DNA of 64,000 nt from Ichthyophis bannanicus (Eukaryota; Chordata; Amphibia; Gymnophiona; Ichthyophiidae): assembly GCA_033557465.1 (NCBI GenBank), contig JAWIIG010000025.1:9726501-9790500 (forward strand), given 5' to 3'. How positions within the stretch are numbered: the stretch's first letter is position 1; the number at the start of each line of letters is the position of its first letter. This document shows, piece after piece, positions 53,620 to 63,892 of the stretch. Position numbers and translations under genes: made by a program. A model generated the notes under the pieces. It saw only the letters and a program-made list of their open reading frames with translations, ran no database searches and was not told where the DNA came from.

Positions 53620-55286
53620 AGACATGTCTTCTGGGGGGCAGTAAGATTTCGTCTCGCCCAGGTCATTCACTAGCTTTTCCAAATCAGCTCCAAAAAGAAG
53701 CGTACCCTTAAAAGCCAGTTGAGCCAACCAGACTTTAGAAGATGAGTCTGCTGCTCAGTGCTAGAGCCAAATCCAACGCCGTGACACCGTCATCAGGGCA
53801 CCATCCCTGACCGCCAAACATACCAGGTTATATATGGCATCAGAAAGGAAGGCTGTAGCTGACTCCAAAAGAGGAGTAGTATCATCCACGGAAGAGACTA
53901 AATCCACTGGTGCAGGGCTTGAGACCTCAGACTGGCACATACTGACAGCTGCAGAATAGCAGCCGCCACGGCGAACTGGTTCTTCAACAACAAATCCACC
54001 TTACAGTCCAGAAAATACTTTAAAGTTGATCAGATTTCCACAGGAATGGTGGTCCTTCTGGTAACAGCTGTGACCTGCACATCCACCTTGGGAATACCAA
54101 ACCACTCACCACACTCCTTCTCTGGGAGAGCATAGATCTTCTTATACACCCTTAACCCCTTTGAATTGTGGTGCTGGTGAGGAATACTGTGTATACCATG
54201 GACTGCCCAAAGAACAAACCAGTCAGTACTAGAGATCAAACCTAAGCTTTCTTTAGAAGCTCAGATGACAAGACTTCAACTTTCATACTTTGGACACATC
54301 ATGCGAAGAGAGAGGTCATTAAAGAAAGACATCATGCTTGGCAAGGTAGAACGTCAATGCAAAAGTGGAAGGCCAGCAATGAGATGGATCGATACAATAA
54401 CAGCAGCTATGGGTGCCACTCTGTCAACAATGAGCCCCCTGACTGAAGACCAGAACCAGTTTAGGACAACTATCCAGAGGGTCACCATGAGTCAACACCG
54501 ACTCAACGGCACTTGACAACAACAACAACAACGCCTTAGGTGGGGAGTCGAGAGAGTCCCACTCCGACTGGATCATATCCTTGTTCAAATCTGGGAACGG
54601 GAAGACAATAGTGGATTTCTGCACCTCTTGAACAAGTGGGTGCACCTTCGGCTCTTGCTCCATGCCAGAAGAATCTGCCAAGTTCAAGGTGGATGAGACC
54701 CTAGCAATCCACACCACCAGCGCCTCCTTCTGGAATAGGCAGATCACTCCAGCCTCTTCACAATCTTCTGAAGGTGAAAGTACTTCCTCATCCACGTCAG
54801 AGCCCAGTACTGAGCCATCTGAATACAAATCACAGTCAAAATCTCAGACAGCTCCCAGATGTTCCCCCATCTCCAGGGGTCACCCCTTGCCAAGGACACT
54901 TAGCCAAAGGCAATCAAACAGGACTTCTACTCTCCACCTGCCTGCACGAGACTGTGCCCGGGAGCACCTAGAGGCCACAGGGTTTGAATTTCCACACCAG
55001 AAGGACCAGGCCTGCTGAAAAAAAGAAAGAATTCCAGGGAGGACAATAAGAAGTCCAGAAGCTCTCTTCTTGGAAATGGCTGGATATCCTTACCCACAAC
55101 GCTATCCATCACCTCCTGCCCCGAGGCAGGCAAGGCCGGACTAACTGCATCCCTTGGTGGAGAGAGTGGGAGCAGGCTCTCCAGGGATGATTCAGAAGCT
55201 GCCATGCAAGAAGAGCAGAGTCCAGAATCCAGAGAAGAGGCACCTTGCTTGCCATAAGTCAAACAATGTTTCCTGGAAGCAGACAT
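53620..55286 (-). pseudogene. DIRS F gag-like gene, interrupted by RTE
   Basis: The start at 55286, MSASRKHCLTYGKQGASSLD, then GLCSSC, parallels D gag. The core (PLVQEVQKSTIVFPFPDLNK, ECGEWFGIPKVDVQVTAVTR) is split by the RTE tail at 54175-54530. The C-terminal basic tail is weak. Confidence 0.7.
54175..54530 (+). mobile_element. RTE-type LINE 3' end
   Basis: The plus strand encodes LSYFGHIMRRERSLKKDIML, RQCKSGRPAMRWIDTI and LTEDQNQFRTTIQR, the C-terminus of RTE ORF2. It ends in 'caccgactcaacggcacttg' and (ACA)n. Same family as 16357-16720, here in a DIRS. Confidence 0.85.
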
Positions 55287-56059
55287 AGAGAGTTATGGCA
55301 AGTATGACAACAGCACGCACTAAGGCTGTGGCGGCCCGAAGGTGCATGTTAACTATGTTTTTACTGTGCACACATTAACTGTGCTTTTACTGTAATGTGC
55401 ATTACAGGCGCTAAGATAGGAATGCGTGTTGGAGCCTCTTGGGCGGAATACGTGTACAGATTGCATGACCGCCAATAGGAAAAAAAGCTACTAATGCATA
55501 CAGAAAACAATGGGAAACCCTCACACCACGCCAACAGTCACCAGCGGTCCACCCTGAATTGTGTCCCAGAAAGACGGAATCGGGAGCCTCCAACAAGGAC
55601 AATGACAAGGTCAAGCCTTGGTGCTCTCTCCCTGACAGCCCCAGGCAGAGACTCCATGCCGGGCTCAGCTCTATTCCCCTAAAACTGTTTTACTAGCTTT
55701 GCAGCACTAAGTTTAAGGTAGCTGGAAGGCAGATCCCTTTGATAGCCTTCTGAAATCATCAGGAGAGAGCAGGGGGGACAGAGGAGGGAGGAGGGGGCGT
55801 TGATGTTGTGTGAGGCTGCTGCACTCTTCTAGATCCTTCCAAATCCTTCCAATTTCTGGCTGCGTGGAGCTGAATCAATTTTCCCTCCTCCTATAGCTAC
55901 CAAAAAGACCGCAGTCTAGTAGAACCTCCCTTGTCAGGCTCAACTGAGAGAGTCACCGTTAAGGTAGTCGTTCACGGTTGTTTAATCAATCTGTTCCTCT
56001 CAATCTTCAGATTTTCTTCAGAGAGGAGAAAATCTATCCACCAACTCCTGGAGACAAAG

Positions 56060-56211
56060 AAATATTAAAGAGACCTTTGGTGCCTGTGGTGAATAGAGGC
56101 ATGGGAGTGATGTCATTGAATCTTGGGCTTTTCATTGGTTCCTTATCTCCACCAATCTGTTAGTAAGGGAACACAACCCACTTCTCTGGACTGGTCTAGG
56201 ATGATATGGAA
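56060..56211 (-). repeat. DIRS F terminal inverted repeat (5' end)
   Basis: Inverted match of 46000-46145, ending 'ggtctaggatgatatgg' then AA. Confidence 0.8.
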
Positions 56212-56345
56212 TCTAGGTTTGCAGCTGAGGCAATGGAGAGTTAAGTGACGTGCCCAATATCACAAGGAGCAGTGGTGGGATTCAAACCTTGGCTTCTCTG
56301 ATTGCAGCCTACTGCTCTAACCATTAGGCTGCTACTGCACTCCAT
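56212..56345 (-). mobile_element. tRNA-derived SINE, 5' head (split by DIRS F)
   Basis: The minus strand starts 'gcagcctaatggttagagca' (A-box-like) and has 'ggtttgaatcccacc' (B box), then 'tgggcacgtcacttaactct' and 'ccattgcctcag'. It continues at 45999 after removal of DIRS F. Confidence 0.8.
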
Positions 56346-56866
56346 TTGAAGTTAAATGAGTGATTGAAGGCCATCTGGAAAGTGGGGAAAGAAGGAAGGG
56401 CATTTTGACATACAATTTACAAAGGAAAGGAAAGAGGCCAAGATAGTGAGCTTGTGGAGAGCGCTCTGCATTTCCATAATGCACATTTGGATCAGGGCTC
56501 CTTGTGCCTTGCTATGGAGGAGATGCACTCAGCTTCTGAAGGGGATGCAGCAGTACACACTACCTCTTGGAGGGTACCATAGTGGGCTCGGCAGACTGCC
56601 AGGGGTACTGCACTGAGCTATGAACCAAGGAACAGCTGGTGATACGGGAAGGAAGGTGCGCGCTAGCATTCTGAACATCTCTAGAAGAACGGCATAAGAA
56701 CTTGGATCCCCTTATATGCATTGTCTGCTGGGCTGGGGAGTACCCAATGGGGCTCCCCTAGGCTGAGGTCTGAAATGCCGCGTGCTGTATGGGAAAGCAA
56801 GAGGGGCAGAGAGAAAAGGAAGGCGGTTAAGGGAAAGGGTTCAAGTTGGCAGCTGAGCATGCTTAC
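56346..56866. other. PUSL1 intron, no repeat recognised
   Basis: Unique-looking sequence between the SINE and the upstream PUSL1 exon. Confidence 0.4.
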
Positions 56867-57016
56867 CTTTCTCCAACTGACCAACACAGATTTCTATCAA
56901 ACACTGGCAGCTGGAAGTGGTGAGAGCACCCTGTCACCAGACGATAGACATAAGTTCTGGACTGAGCTTGATAGCGTGCATGAAAGTTGTCTGGGACACG
57001 GAAGGCCTTCAGCACA
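56867..57016 (-). CDS. PUSL1: tRNA pseudouridine synthase-like 1, upstream internal exon
   Basis: The minus strand reads VLKAFRVPDNFHARYQAQSR, TYVYRLVTGCSHHF and QLPVFDRNLCWSVGE. AFRVP-FHAR-A-SRTY-YR is the signature of the PUSL1/TruA family just after the catalytic-Asp exon. The acceptor is 'cttcttcatcaacag' before 57016. The donor is textbook: 'gagaaag' then GTAAGC at 56866-56861. The exon ends with two bases of an Arg codon completed by the first base of the exon at 44417, so the two join without a shift. The exon with the catalytic Asp (SSRTDAGVHA block) is not in view and should lie beyond the right edge. Confidence 0.9.
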
Positions 57017-57382
57017 CTGTTGATGAAGAAGATGAAAGATATGACATTGTCTTCTTGTTTCTAGTCCTCGTGAAGAGAGCAGGAAAACATTAATGCTAAA
57101 CAGCATTTTGAACAATGAGATAATTTAGAAGTTAAGAAGTTAGTAAGCAAATTTTATTCTTCGATGATCATGCACATATTTTATCTGTTACTATTCTTGA
57201 TATGACTGACTATTTGTTGTGGTGTCGTGCCATCCTTAATAGAATGTAAGGACAGAGACAGATGCCGTGACCTGAAATTATGGTTATAGGGGTGTAGATA
57301 TGCACAGTCTCTCTACTTCTTTTTCATATTTTTCTTAGCCCGTTGGCTACCATAATTCAGACTCGAGGCATCTCAACTTTGG
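57017..57382. other. PUSL1 intron, no repeat recognised
   Basis: No further exon or repeat was seen in this stretch. Confidence 0.4.
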
Positions 57383-57660
57383 AGTGGAGGAGTGGCCTAG
57401 TGGTTGGGGCAAGGTACTTCAGGTCGGGGGTTCAAATCCCACTAGAGGACAGCAACCTTGGGCCGGAAGGACTGGGGTTTCTAGTCCCACAGGTGCTCCT
57501 TGTGGTCTTGGGCAAGCCACTTAACCCTCCATAGCCCATGTTCCCTGTAAAATAGTTATCTCCAAGTTATAATGCCCTGTTCAATGTAATTTCAGTTTGT
57601 TCAATGTAAACCACACTGATGCAGAATAGCGCGGTATATAAGAGAATGTAAATAAATAAA
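57383..57660 (+). mobile_element. tRNA-derived SINE
   Basis: The A-box-like 'gtggcctagtggttgg' and B box 'ggttcaaatcccact' form the tRNA-like head. The body is 'cttgggcaagccacttaacc', and the 3' part 'gcggtatataagagaatgt' with AAATAAATAAA tail resembles the LINE ends at 6250 and 42690. Such SINEs borrow the LINE machinery. It is not a functional tRNA gene. Confidence 0.85.
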
Positions 57661-57965
57661 CTTATATTTATGCTGATGATATTCTATTATTACATGCCAC
57701 TGATGACATTACCCCTGATCTTTCTTCCATTAATCATTGCTTTTAAACCATGTTTCCTCTTGGCTTCAGAAAAACTCCCTAATACTGAATCCTTCTAAAT
57801 CATTGGCTATTTGGTTCACGGGAACACGGCTTTGTCCTGATATAGCACCCCTCTTAATGGTTGTCTCTACAATTGTATGCCACACTTCGCTACCTGGGAG
57901 TTTTGTTGGACTCTGAGTTATCCTTTTCACCTTAGCTGTCAAGAATCAGTAAAACTTCCTTTCTG
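57661..57965 (+). mobile_element. LINE RT fragment (L2/CR1 group)
   Basis: The plus strand reads YIYADDILLLHATDDITPDL, then LRYLGVLLDSELSF. Both active-site Asp are kept, but stops intervene. Only the palm C-terminal part is present. Confidence 0.75.
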
Positions 57966-58039
57966 ACTGCGTGCCGTTTCTGTGCGAGCCAGCCTTTTCT
58001 GGACAAGCCTGCTCAAACAGGCACAGAGAGAGCAGGAGA

Positions 58040-58140
58040 ACAAAATGCCACTGAGAGAACAGAGAGCTTTATTGGTGTATAAAGTAAACCCAACATGTGT
58101 TTTGGCCAATGGCTTTCCTCAGGGGACAGCGACCTAAAAA
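58040..58140 (-). repeat. Penelope-like tail with hammerhead-like motif
   Basis: On the minus strand: CCCTGAGGA (58125-58116), then a GCC-ATT-GGC hairpin, then CAAAAC (58104-58099) and 'acatgttgggt'. This follows the C-U-G-A-N-G-A / stem / G-A-A-A-C layout of hammerhead ribozymes carried by Penelope elements, with one core change (G to C). Confidence 0.5.
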
Positions 58141-58224
58141 ATACGTACACACATAATATAAAAAAACATTAAATGACATAAAAACATAATTAATAATGTA
58201 AGTGACCAATGACTGTAAATTAAT

Positions 58225-58270
58225 AAATACACACACATATATATATATTTATATATATATATATATATAT
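58225..58270. repeat. (AT)n / (CA)n microsatellite
   Basis: A dinucleotide tract immediately left of DIRS G. Confidence 0.9.
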
Positions 58271-58450
58271 ATTAGTTACTCATCTGTAACAGGTGTTCTC
58301 CAGGAGCAGCAGGAATCAGTCCTCACATATGGGTGTCATCGGCGCCGATGAAGTCCCAGCGGAGCATTTCCCCAGCTTTCTAAGAAAGCCTTTGGGAATG
58401 CAGGCACGCATGCGTGGTTCCCTTCCCGCCTAAAGGTGCCATCTTACTTC
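58271..58450 (-). repeat. DIRS G terminal inverted repeat (3' end)
   Basis: 'tagttactcatctgtaacag', 'aatcagtcctcacatatggg' and 'gcggagcatttccccagctt' match the right end of B. The inverted partner is lost. Confidence 0.85.
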
Positions 58451-58539
58451 AGTCAAATGACATAGCTAAGAATAGCACACAAAAAATGAAAAAATTAAAC
58501 TATGTACAACTGTAACTCCAAGGGAAGGAGGGAGGGTTG

Positions 58540-58665
58540 TGAGGACTGATTCCTGCTGCTCCTGGAGAACACCTGTTACAGGTGAGTAACTACTCTTTCT
58601 CCAGGACCAAGCAGGAAGTCAATCCTCACATATGGGTGACTCCCAAGCTCTGGGCTACCAAGGAA
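58540..58665 (-). repeat. DIRS G internal complementary region
   Basis: 'gaggactgattcctgctgct' to 'caggtgagtaactactct' joins directly to 'ttctccaggaccaagcagga' and 'agtcaatcctcacatatggg': both outer ends of the family fused head to tail. It preserves the sequence of the missing 5' end. Confidence 0.85.
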
Positions 58666-58772
58666 CCCAGGCTGAACAAGAGAACTCCCTCTAGTCCCAG
58701 CATCAAAGAAAGGCTTTTCACTGACAGAACCTCCACCGGTAGCCCAACGTAAGGCAGGAGGGCAGGAGTTGC

Positions 58773-59870
58773 CTAAACCTCAAAGAGATTCCGGAGTACT
58801 GCCTGGCCAAAAGCACTGTCCCTACGGGACTCCCTCTCAAGACAGTAATGGGCCGCAAAAGTCTGGCTTGAAGACCAAGTTGCAGCCCTGCAGATGTCTA
58901 CCAAGAGCACAGAGCGGAGATGAGCCACTGAGGCAGCCATTGCCCTGACACGGTGGGCCATAACCCGACCCTGCAAAGGAAGGTCAGCCGCCTTATAAGC
59001 CCAGGTGATACAGTCAGCCACCCAGATGGACAAGGTACGCTTGGACACAGCCAACCCCAACTTATTAGGATCAAAGGATACGAAGAGCTGAGTAGCCCTT
59101 CTATGCCCTTGCGTACGGTCAAGGTAGAAGGATAAGGCCCTTCTACAGTCCAGGGAATGCAGAACTGCTTCAGCCTGGCTTGCATGAGGCCTAGGGAAGA
59201 ATGTTGGAAGAACCACCTCATGGTTAAGGTGGAAGGAGGAGACAACCTTTGGGAGGAACTTTGGATGAGTCCTAAGGACTACCCTGTTCCCATAGAAGCG
59301 AGTGTAAGGCCTGTCACAGACCAGGGCCTAAAGCTCACTAACTCGCCTGGCCGAGGTAAGGGTCACTAGGAAGAGTGTCTTCCAGGACAGGAAACGTAGA
59401 GGGGAAATAGCCATCGGTTCAAAAGGTGGGCGAGTCAGTTGCTGCAAGACCACATTCAACTCCCACTCAGGGGCAGGAGGACGGATGGGAGGCTTGAGCA
59501 AAAGCAGGTCTCTGAGAAACCGGGACACCAAGGGGTGAACCGACAGAGAATGTCCTTCCACTAGTGAGTGGTGAGCTGCTAGAGCTGAGAGGTGGACCCG
59601 AACAGAATTGGACTTAAGTCCCTGATTGGATAAGTGCAACAGATACTGAAGTACTACAGGGGCAGTACAGGAGAAGGGATCTTCTGTACGTAGCTGACAC
59701 CACACAGAAAACCTCTTCCATTTGAGAGCATAGGTTTTCCTTGTGGACTGTTTCCTAGAGGCTAGGACAACCTCCTCAACTTCCTGAGGTAGGCCCCAGG
59801 GAGCCAAAACTACCCTTGCAGCCTCCAAGCCATCAAAGTGAGAGCTTTGAGGTTGGGGTGCAGAAGAAAC
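58773..59870 (-). pseudogene. DIRS G tyrosine recombinase, one premature stop
   Basis: Readable through RKTYALKWKRFSVWCQL, LQYLLHLSNQGLKSNSVRVH and TLTSARRVSEL (catalytic Arg present). A TAG at 59330-59328 occurs where D has a Gln codon (SELQAL). The same frame continues: HPKFLPKVVSSFHLNHEVVL, VSKRTLSIWVADCITW, MAHRVRAMAASVAHL (H-x-x-R present), DICRAATWSSS and AAHYCLERES with the Tyr. All catalytic positions survive; the single stop truncates it. Confidence 0.85.
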
Positions 59871-62320
59871 CCCTGATCCTGAGACAGAAGGTCGGGTTGC
59901 AACCCTAGAGGCAGTGGGGGATCCACTGCTAGCTGAAGCAAAAGTGGAAACCAAGGCTGTCTCGGCCACCGAGGAGCCAACAGCAGGACAGAGGCCTTGT
60001 CCTGGAGAATCTTGAACAGAGTTCGGGCCACCAGAGGCGTGGGAGGAAACGCATACAGGAGGCCCTGAGACCATGGAATCAGAAAAGCATCTGCTGCCAT
60101 CCGCAGAGGATGCGGTTGCCTGGAGCAGAACTTTGGCAGTTGCTTCTTCAGTGGACTGGCAAAGAGATCTATCAAAGGGAGACCCCATTTCAGGAAGATC
60201 TTCTGAACTACCAAGGGATGGAGCTGCCACTCGTGGGGCTGCAAAATTCTGCTGAGCCGGTCGGCCAGGTAGTTTTCCTGGCCTGGAAGGTACACCGCCC
60301 TTAGGAGCATGTTGTGCTTGAGGGCAAATGAACAAAGGTCCTGAGCCTCCCGACAAAGGAGCCTGGACCCAGTTCCGCCTTGTTTGTTCACATAAAACAT
60401 GGCTACCTGAATGTCTGTCTGAACCAGGACAGATTGATGAGCCAGGGCAGGAGAGAAAGCTTTGAGAGCCAAGCGAATAGCCCTGAGTTCTAGGAGATTG
60501 ATCTGTTGTGCAGCCTCCCAAGGAGACCACAGGCCCTGGGTGCACTTGTCGAGACAATGAGCCCCCCAGCCCTGTAGGGAGGCGTCTGTGGTCAGTACCA
60601 CTGTGTACTCTGGAATTTGAAAGGGCACCCCCTTTAGTAGGTTGGGTGGGTGCAGCCACCAATTGAGGGAGTCCAGAAATGGTCTGGACTCTGGACTCCC
60701 TTATTCTGTCTCTGAGGCTGCCTGTGGCTTGTGACCACTGATTCCGAAGGGACCACTGTGCAGGCCTCATATGGAGCCTGGCATTGGGGGTCACATGTAC
60801 TGTCGAAGCCATGTGGCCTAGAAGCCTCAGGCGGAGTCTGGCGGAGACTAGTGACCTGTTGAGAAACTGGTTTGCCAGGGCTATCAATCTTCATGCTCTG
60901 TCTTCTGGCAAGAAAGCCTTTGCCAGGAGAGAGTCCAGCCTTGCTCCTATGAATTCCAAATTCTGGGAGGGGAGCAAAGTGGACTTTGCAAAGTTTATTA
61001 CAAACCCTAGGCTTTGAAAAAGAGCAATAGTTCTGAGGGTGGCTTGTCTGGCCTCCTGTGGCACGTCTGACCCCTGATGAGCCAGTCGTCCAGATAAGGG
61101 AAGACAAAGATTCCCTGATTTCTCAGGTAGGCCGCCACCACTGCCAGGCATTTGGTAAAGACTCTGGGTGCGGAGGTCAGGCCAAAAGGCAGTACTCTGT
61201 ACTGATAATGGTTTCCTCCCACAATGAACCTGAGGTACTTTCTGTGGTCTGGATGAATGAGGATGTGAGTGTACGCATCCTTTAGATCTAAGGAGCATAG
61301 CCAATCTCCCTGCTGGAGGTAGGGCAAAAGTGTTCCAAGAGTAAGCATCTTGAACTTTTCCTTCTCTAGGAACTTGTTGAGGTTCCTGAGGTCCAGAATA
61401 GGTCGAAGGCCACCGGTTCCTGTGGGCACCAGGAAATACCTGGAGTAGAACCCCTGACCTTGCAAGTGGGGAGGCACAGGCTCCACCGCCCTGTCCACCA
61501 ACAGACCTTGAAGCTCTTGGAGGAGAAGATCTGTGTGCAGGGGAGGCCTTGGAGGCTCACCTGGAAAGTATGGCGGAGGCAGTTGGTGAAAATGAAGCGC
61601 ATAGCCCCTGTGGACTATGTTCAACACCCAACTGTCCCCAGTGATGTGGGGCCACTGGTGGGCAAAGAGGGCGAGGCGACCTCCTGTGCAGGGTTGGGAG
61701 AGCAGGGACTGAGAGGCTACGCTCAAGGAGTCAAAAACCCCCACCCTGCTGAGTGGGAGCAGGGGCCGGAGGCTTGGGGGGCCTCTGCCTATGGGGCCCA
61801 TTACCCTGCCCCTTGGCTTGCTGACTCTGGGGTGCAGCTTGGGCAGCCTGATACTGAGGGTACTGTTTGTAGGCAGTGCCCTTCCTCGGGTAAAAGGGCT
61901 TCTTACCCGAGGCCTTCTTCTTGTGAGAAGGGGCAGAAGTCTTTCTGGACAGCCTTGTCCTTGTAAGGTGCTCAGTCTTGAGCTGTGCGGCCTTCTCGGC
62001 CATGGGCTTGCCAAAAAGGTTCTCACCTCGGCAAGGGACATCGACCAACTTGTCCTGAACCCATGGCTCGAGGTCCGATGACTGCAGCCATGCCTGGTGT
62101 CGAGACGCGATGCCGGCTGCCGCAACTCAGGCCAAAGCCTCGAAGCCATCGTAGGCGGCGCGGGACATAAACTTCGAGCAGTCCCGAATCCCCGAGGACA
62201 AGGACTTGAATCTCTGCAAGGGCTCCCCAGAGAGACAAGCGGAGAACCCAGCCAACTCCTTGGCCAGGTCTCGCAAGTACATGCCCATGTACAGCTGGTA
62301 AGACTGGACACGGCAAGCAA
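59810..62320 (-). pseudogene. DIRS G RT/RNase H, frameshifted
   Basis: The RT is open from 62320 to 61007: FLVPTGTGGLRPILDLRNLN, CSLDLKDAYTHILIH, FVFPYLDDWLIRG (both active-site Asp). A frameshift just after (near 61070) moves the thumb to another frame (GFVINFAKSTLLPSQNLEFI). Another follows near 60900 (LRLRLLGHMASTVHV). RNase H is open from 60628: LTTDASLQGWGAHC, LLELRAIRLAL, VQTDIQVAMFYVNKQG, PGQENYLADRLSRIL. It ends in the trailing domain DLFASPLKKQLPKFCS with YAFPPTPLVARTL. Confidence 0.85.
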
Positions 62321-63635
62321 GCATCGAGCCCTGGAAGCACTTTCTACCTACACCATCGAGGTTCCCGGCCTCCCTGCTGGGGGGCACCGCCGAGTGCATC
62401 TTCTGACTTTTCAGGCGATGCATGGCCAATTCCACCACCATGGAATGGTGTGGTAGCTGCGCCTTTTGAAAGCCAGGGCTCTTCCGGAGTCGATAAATCG
62501 AATCGACCCGCTTGCTTAGAACCGGCGCCTCCCACATCCGGAAGAGGAGCCGTTCCAGCATCGGAGGAACCGGGACAGTAAAGGCCTCCTTCAGAGGAGA
62601 GTCGTACTGCAGGGCCTCGAGCTCTTCGGCTCGAGACTCTTCCTCGGGGTCCGCCAGGATAGCCAACGCGGTGGCCATATCCCGGACAAACTCCGAGAAC
62701 TGGGTATCCTCTGGAGGGGATCTACTCCGGGGCTCAGACTGCGGTGAGTCCGATGGGACGCACCGAGTCTTGAACGTGTCAGGGGACTCCTCATCTTCCG
62801 TCTCCCAGGCGGACTCGTCCGACGAGGAGTCGCGGTCTGACCCCGCGGGGCCCTGGAGCACCCGCCCCGACGCCGGAGGCACCGGCGTCGACGCCCTCGG
62901 TCCCGAACGGGAGGTCGAGGGAGACCGCGACCGAGGTCGACCTCGAGCCATCATGGAGTCGAGTATCGGCTCGGTCTCCGGGGTCGACTTCGATGTCGAT
63001 GTCCCGGTGGTCGGGGCAGATGCGCCAGACAGGCTGGCCATCAGTGCCCACTGCTGCTCCATGAAGGCAGACAGTCTGCACTCCAAGGCTGTCATCCTGA
63101 GACTCAGCTCGGGAGACGCAGCAGCCACCGACTCGGGCCCCGGCGACGCCGGGCCCGACGTCGGCTCTCTGGGAGGAGAGTCCTCGAGGACTACGGGGCT
63201 TACGTGTCCAGCAGACTCCGGCTCCACGTGAATAACTTTGGCAGGCTTCTCTTGTTCCACGGGCCCGGGGCGACGGTCAGGGGTCTTAGACCTGGCCCTT
63301 GAGGAGCCAGGGACCTCCTTCGACAACGCCCTCACGAGCCGCTTCTTCCTCTTGCATTCCCGGTTGGGGGACCCCCTGTCCGAGGAGCCCCGACGGCGCT
63401 CGGGATCCGAATCCCGAGATGACGAGGTCCGGGCCCGGCCAGAGGCTGAGTCGTAGAAAAGCCTTTGTTTCTGCTGCTGGCGACTTCGTAGTGCCTTGGA
63501 AGACATCTTCCCACATGGTCCACACGTCTTAGGGTCGTGATCAGGACCGAGGCACCGAAGGCAGCAGTCGTGTGTGTCGGTGAGAGACATCAATTTCTTA
63601 CACCGATCACACTTTTTAAAACCACTGGAAGTCAT
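62127..63635 (-). CDS. DIRS G gag-like protein (intact frame)
   Basis: The ATG at 63635 is chosen because the homologous gag of B starts MASSFKKCDRC at the same point. It gives about 502 residues: CDRCKKLMSLTDTHDCCLRC and DHDPKTCGPC form a Cys/His zinc-binding N-terminus. A basic, Ser/Arg-rich linker (DSDPERRRGSSDRGSPNREC) and a Pro-rich middle follow. The conserved core has SEFVRDMATALAILADPEEE, PVPPMLERLLFRMWEAP, LPHHSMVVELAMHRLKS and YQLYMGMYLRDLAKELAGFS. It presumably binds and packages the element RNA. No stop interrupts it, unlike every other gag here. Its end overlaps the RT frame by about 190 bases. Confidence 0.85.
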   Translation of the reverse strand: MTSSGFKKCDRCKKLMSLTDTHDCCLRCLGPDHDPKTCGPCGKMSSKALRSRQQQKQRLFYDSASGRARTSSSRDSDPERRRGSSDRGSPNRECKRKKRLVRALSKEVPGSSRARSKTPDRRPGPVEQEKPAKVIHVEPESAGHVSPVVLEDSPPREPTSGPASPGPESVAAASPELSLRMTALECRLSAFMEQQWALMASLSGASAPTTGTSTSKSTPETEPILDSMMARGRPRSRSPSTSRSGPRASTPVPPASGRVLQGPAGSDRDSSSDESAWETEDEESPDTFKTRCVPSDSPQSEPRSRSPPEDTQFSEFVRDMATALAILADPEEESRAEELEALQYDSPLKEAFTVPVPPMLERLLFRMWEAPVLSKRVDSIYRLRKSPGFQKAQLPHHSMVVELAMHRLKSQKMHSAVPPSREAGNLDGVGRKCFQGSMLACRVQSYQLYMGMYLRDLAKELAGFSACLSGEPLQRFKSLSSGIRDCSKFMSRAAYDGFEALA

Positions 63636-63892
63636 CGGGGAAAAAAGAGTCCCCGCGAGGTCAAAAGGACCGGCCTTCCAGGGAAAAATCAAAAAAGGAC
63701 GCGAACGCCAGCCACGAAGGGCAAAAACCGAAAAAGAAGAATCGGGCTCGATACCGGTGTACCGAACCCGGCGGGAGGGGAACCGGCGTCGAACCGGGAA
63801 GAAAAAATAGCGAAAATCGCTGAAAAATCACACTTTTATCCGGGATGACAGGACACACGTCCAGTGGGCTTCTCGGAAAAAGAGAGACTGAC

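Larger units (their letters stand above)
46000..56211 (-). mobile_element. DIRS-type retrotransposon F, hosting DIRS E and an RTE tail
   Basis: Terminal inverted repeats at 46000-46145 and 56060-56211 share 'agaccagtccagagaagtgg'-type ends and 'caatgacatcactcccatgc'. The internal complementary region at 46395-46490 has 'aaaatgtcaccttccatatc', both ends fused at CTT. Without the nested E (4.66 kb) and RTE (0.35 kb) it is about 5.2 kb. Same family plan as D. It is inserted in a SINE within a PUSL1 intron. Confidence 0.85.
58271..63892 (-). mobile_element. DIRS-type retrotransposon G, 5' end truncated
   Basis: The 3' terminal repeat is 58271-58450 and the internal complementary region 58540-58665. 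Recombinase, RNase H, RT and an intact gag frame follow. Homology to the 5' leader of B holds to about 63892 and then stops, so the 5' terminal repeat is missing, replaced by LINE sequence. Same family as A, B and E. Confidence 0.9.

Noticed and set aside
57383..57450. tRNA gene
   Set aside because: A- and B-box-like motifs are present, but the sequence continues into a SINE body and LINE-like tail and does not fold as a complete cloverleaf in an obvious way; it is a SINE head.
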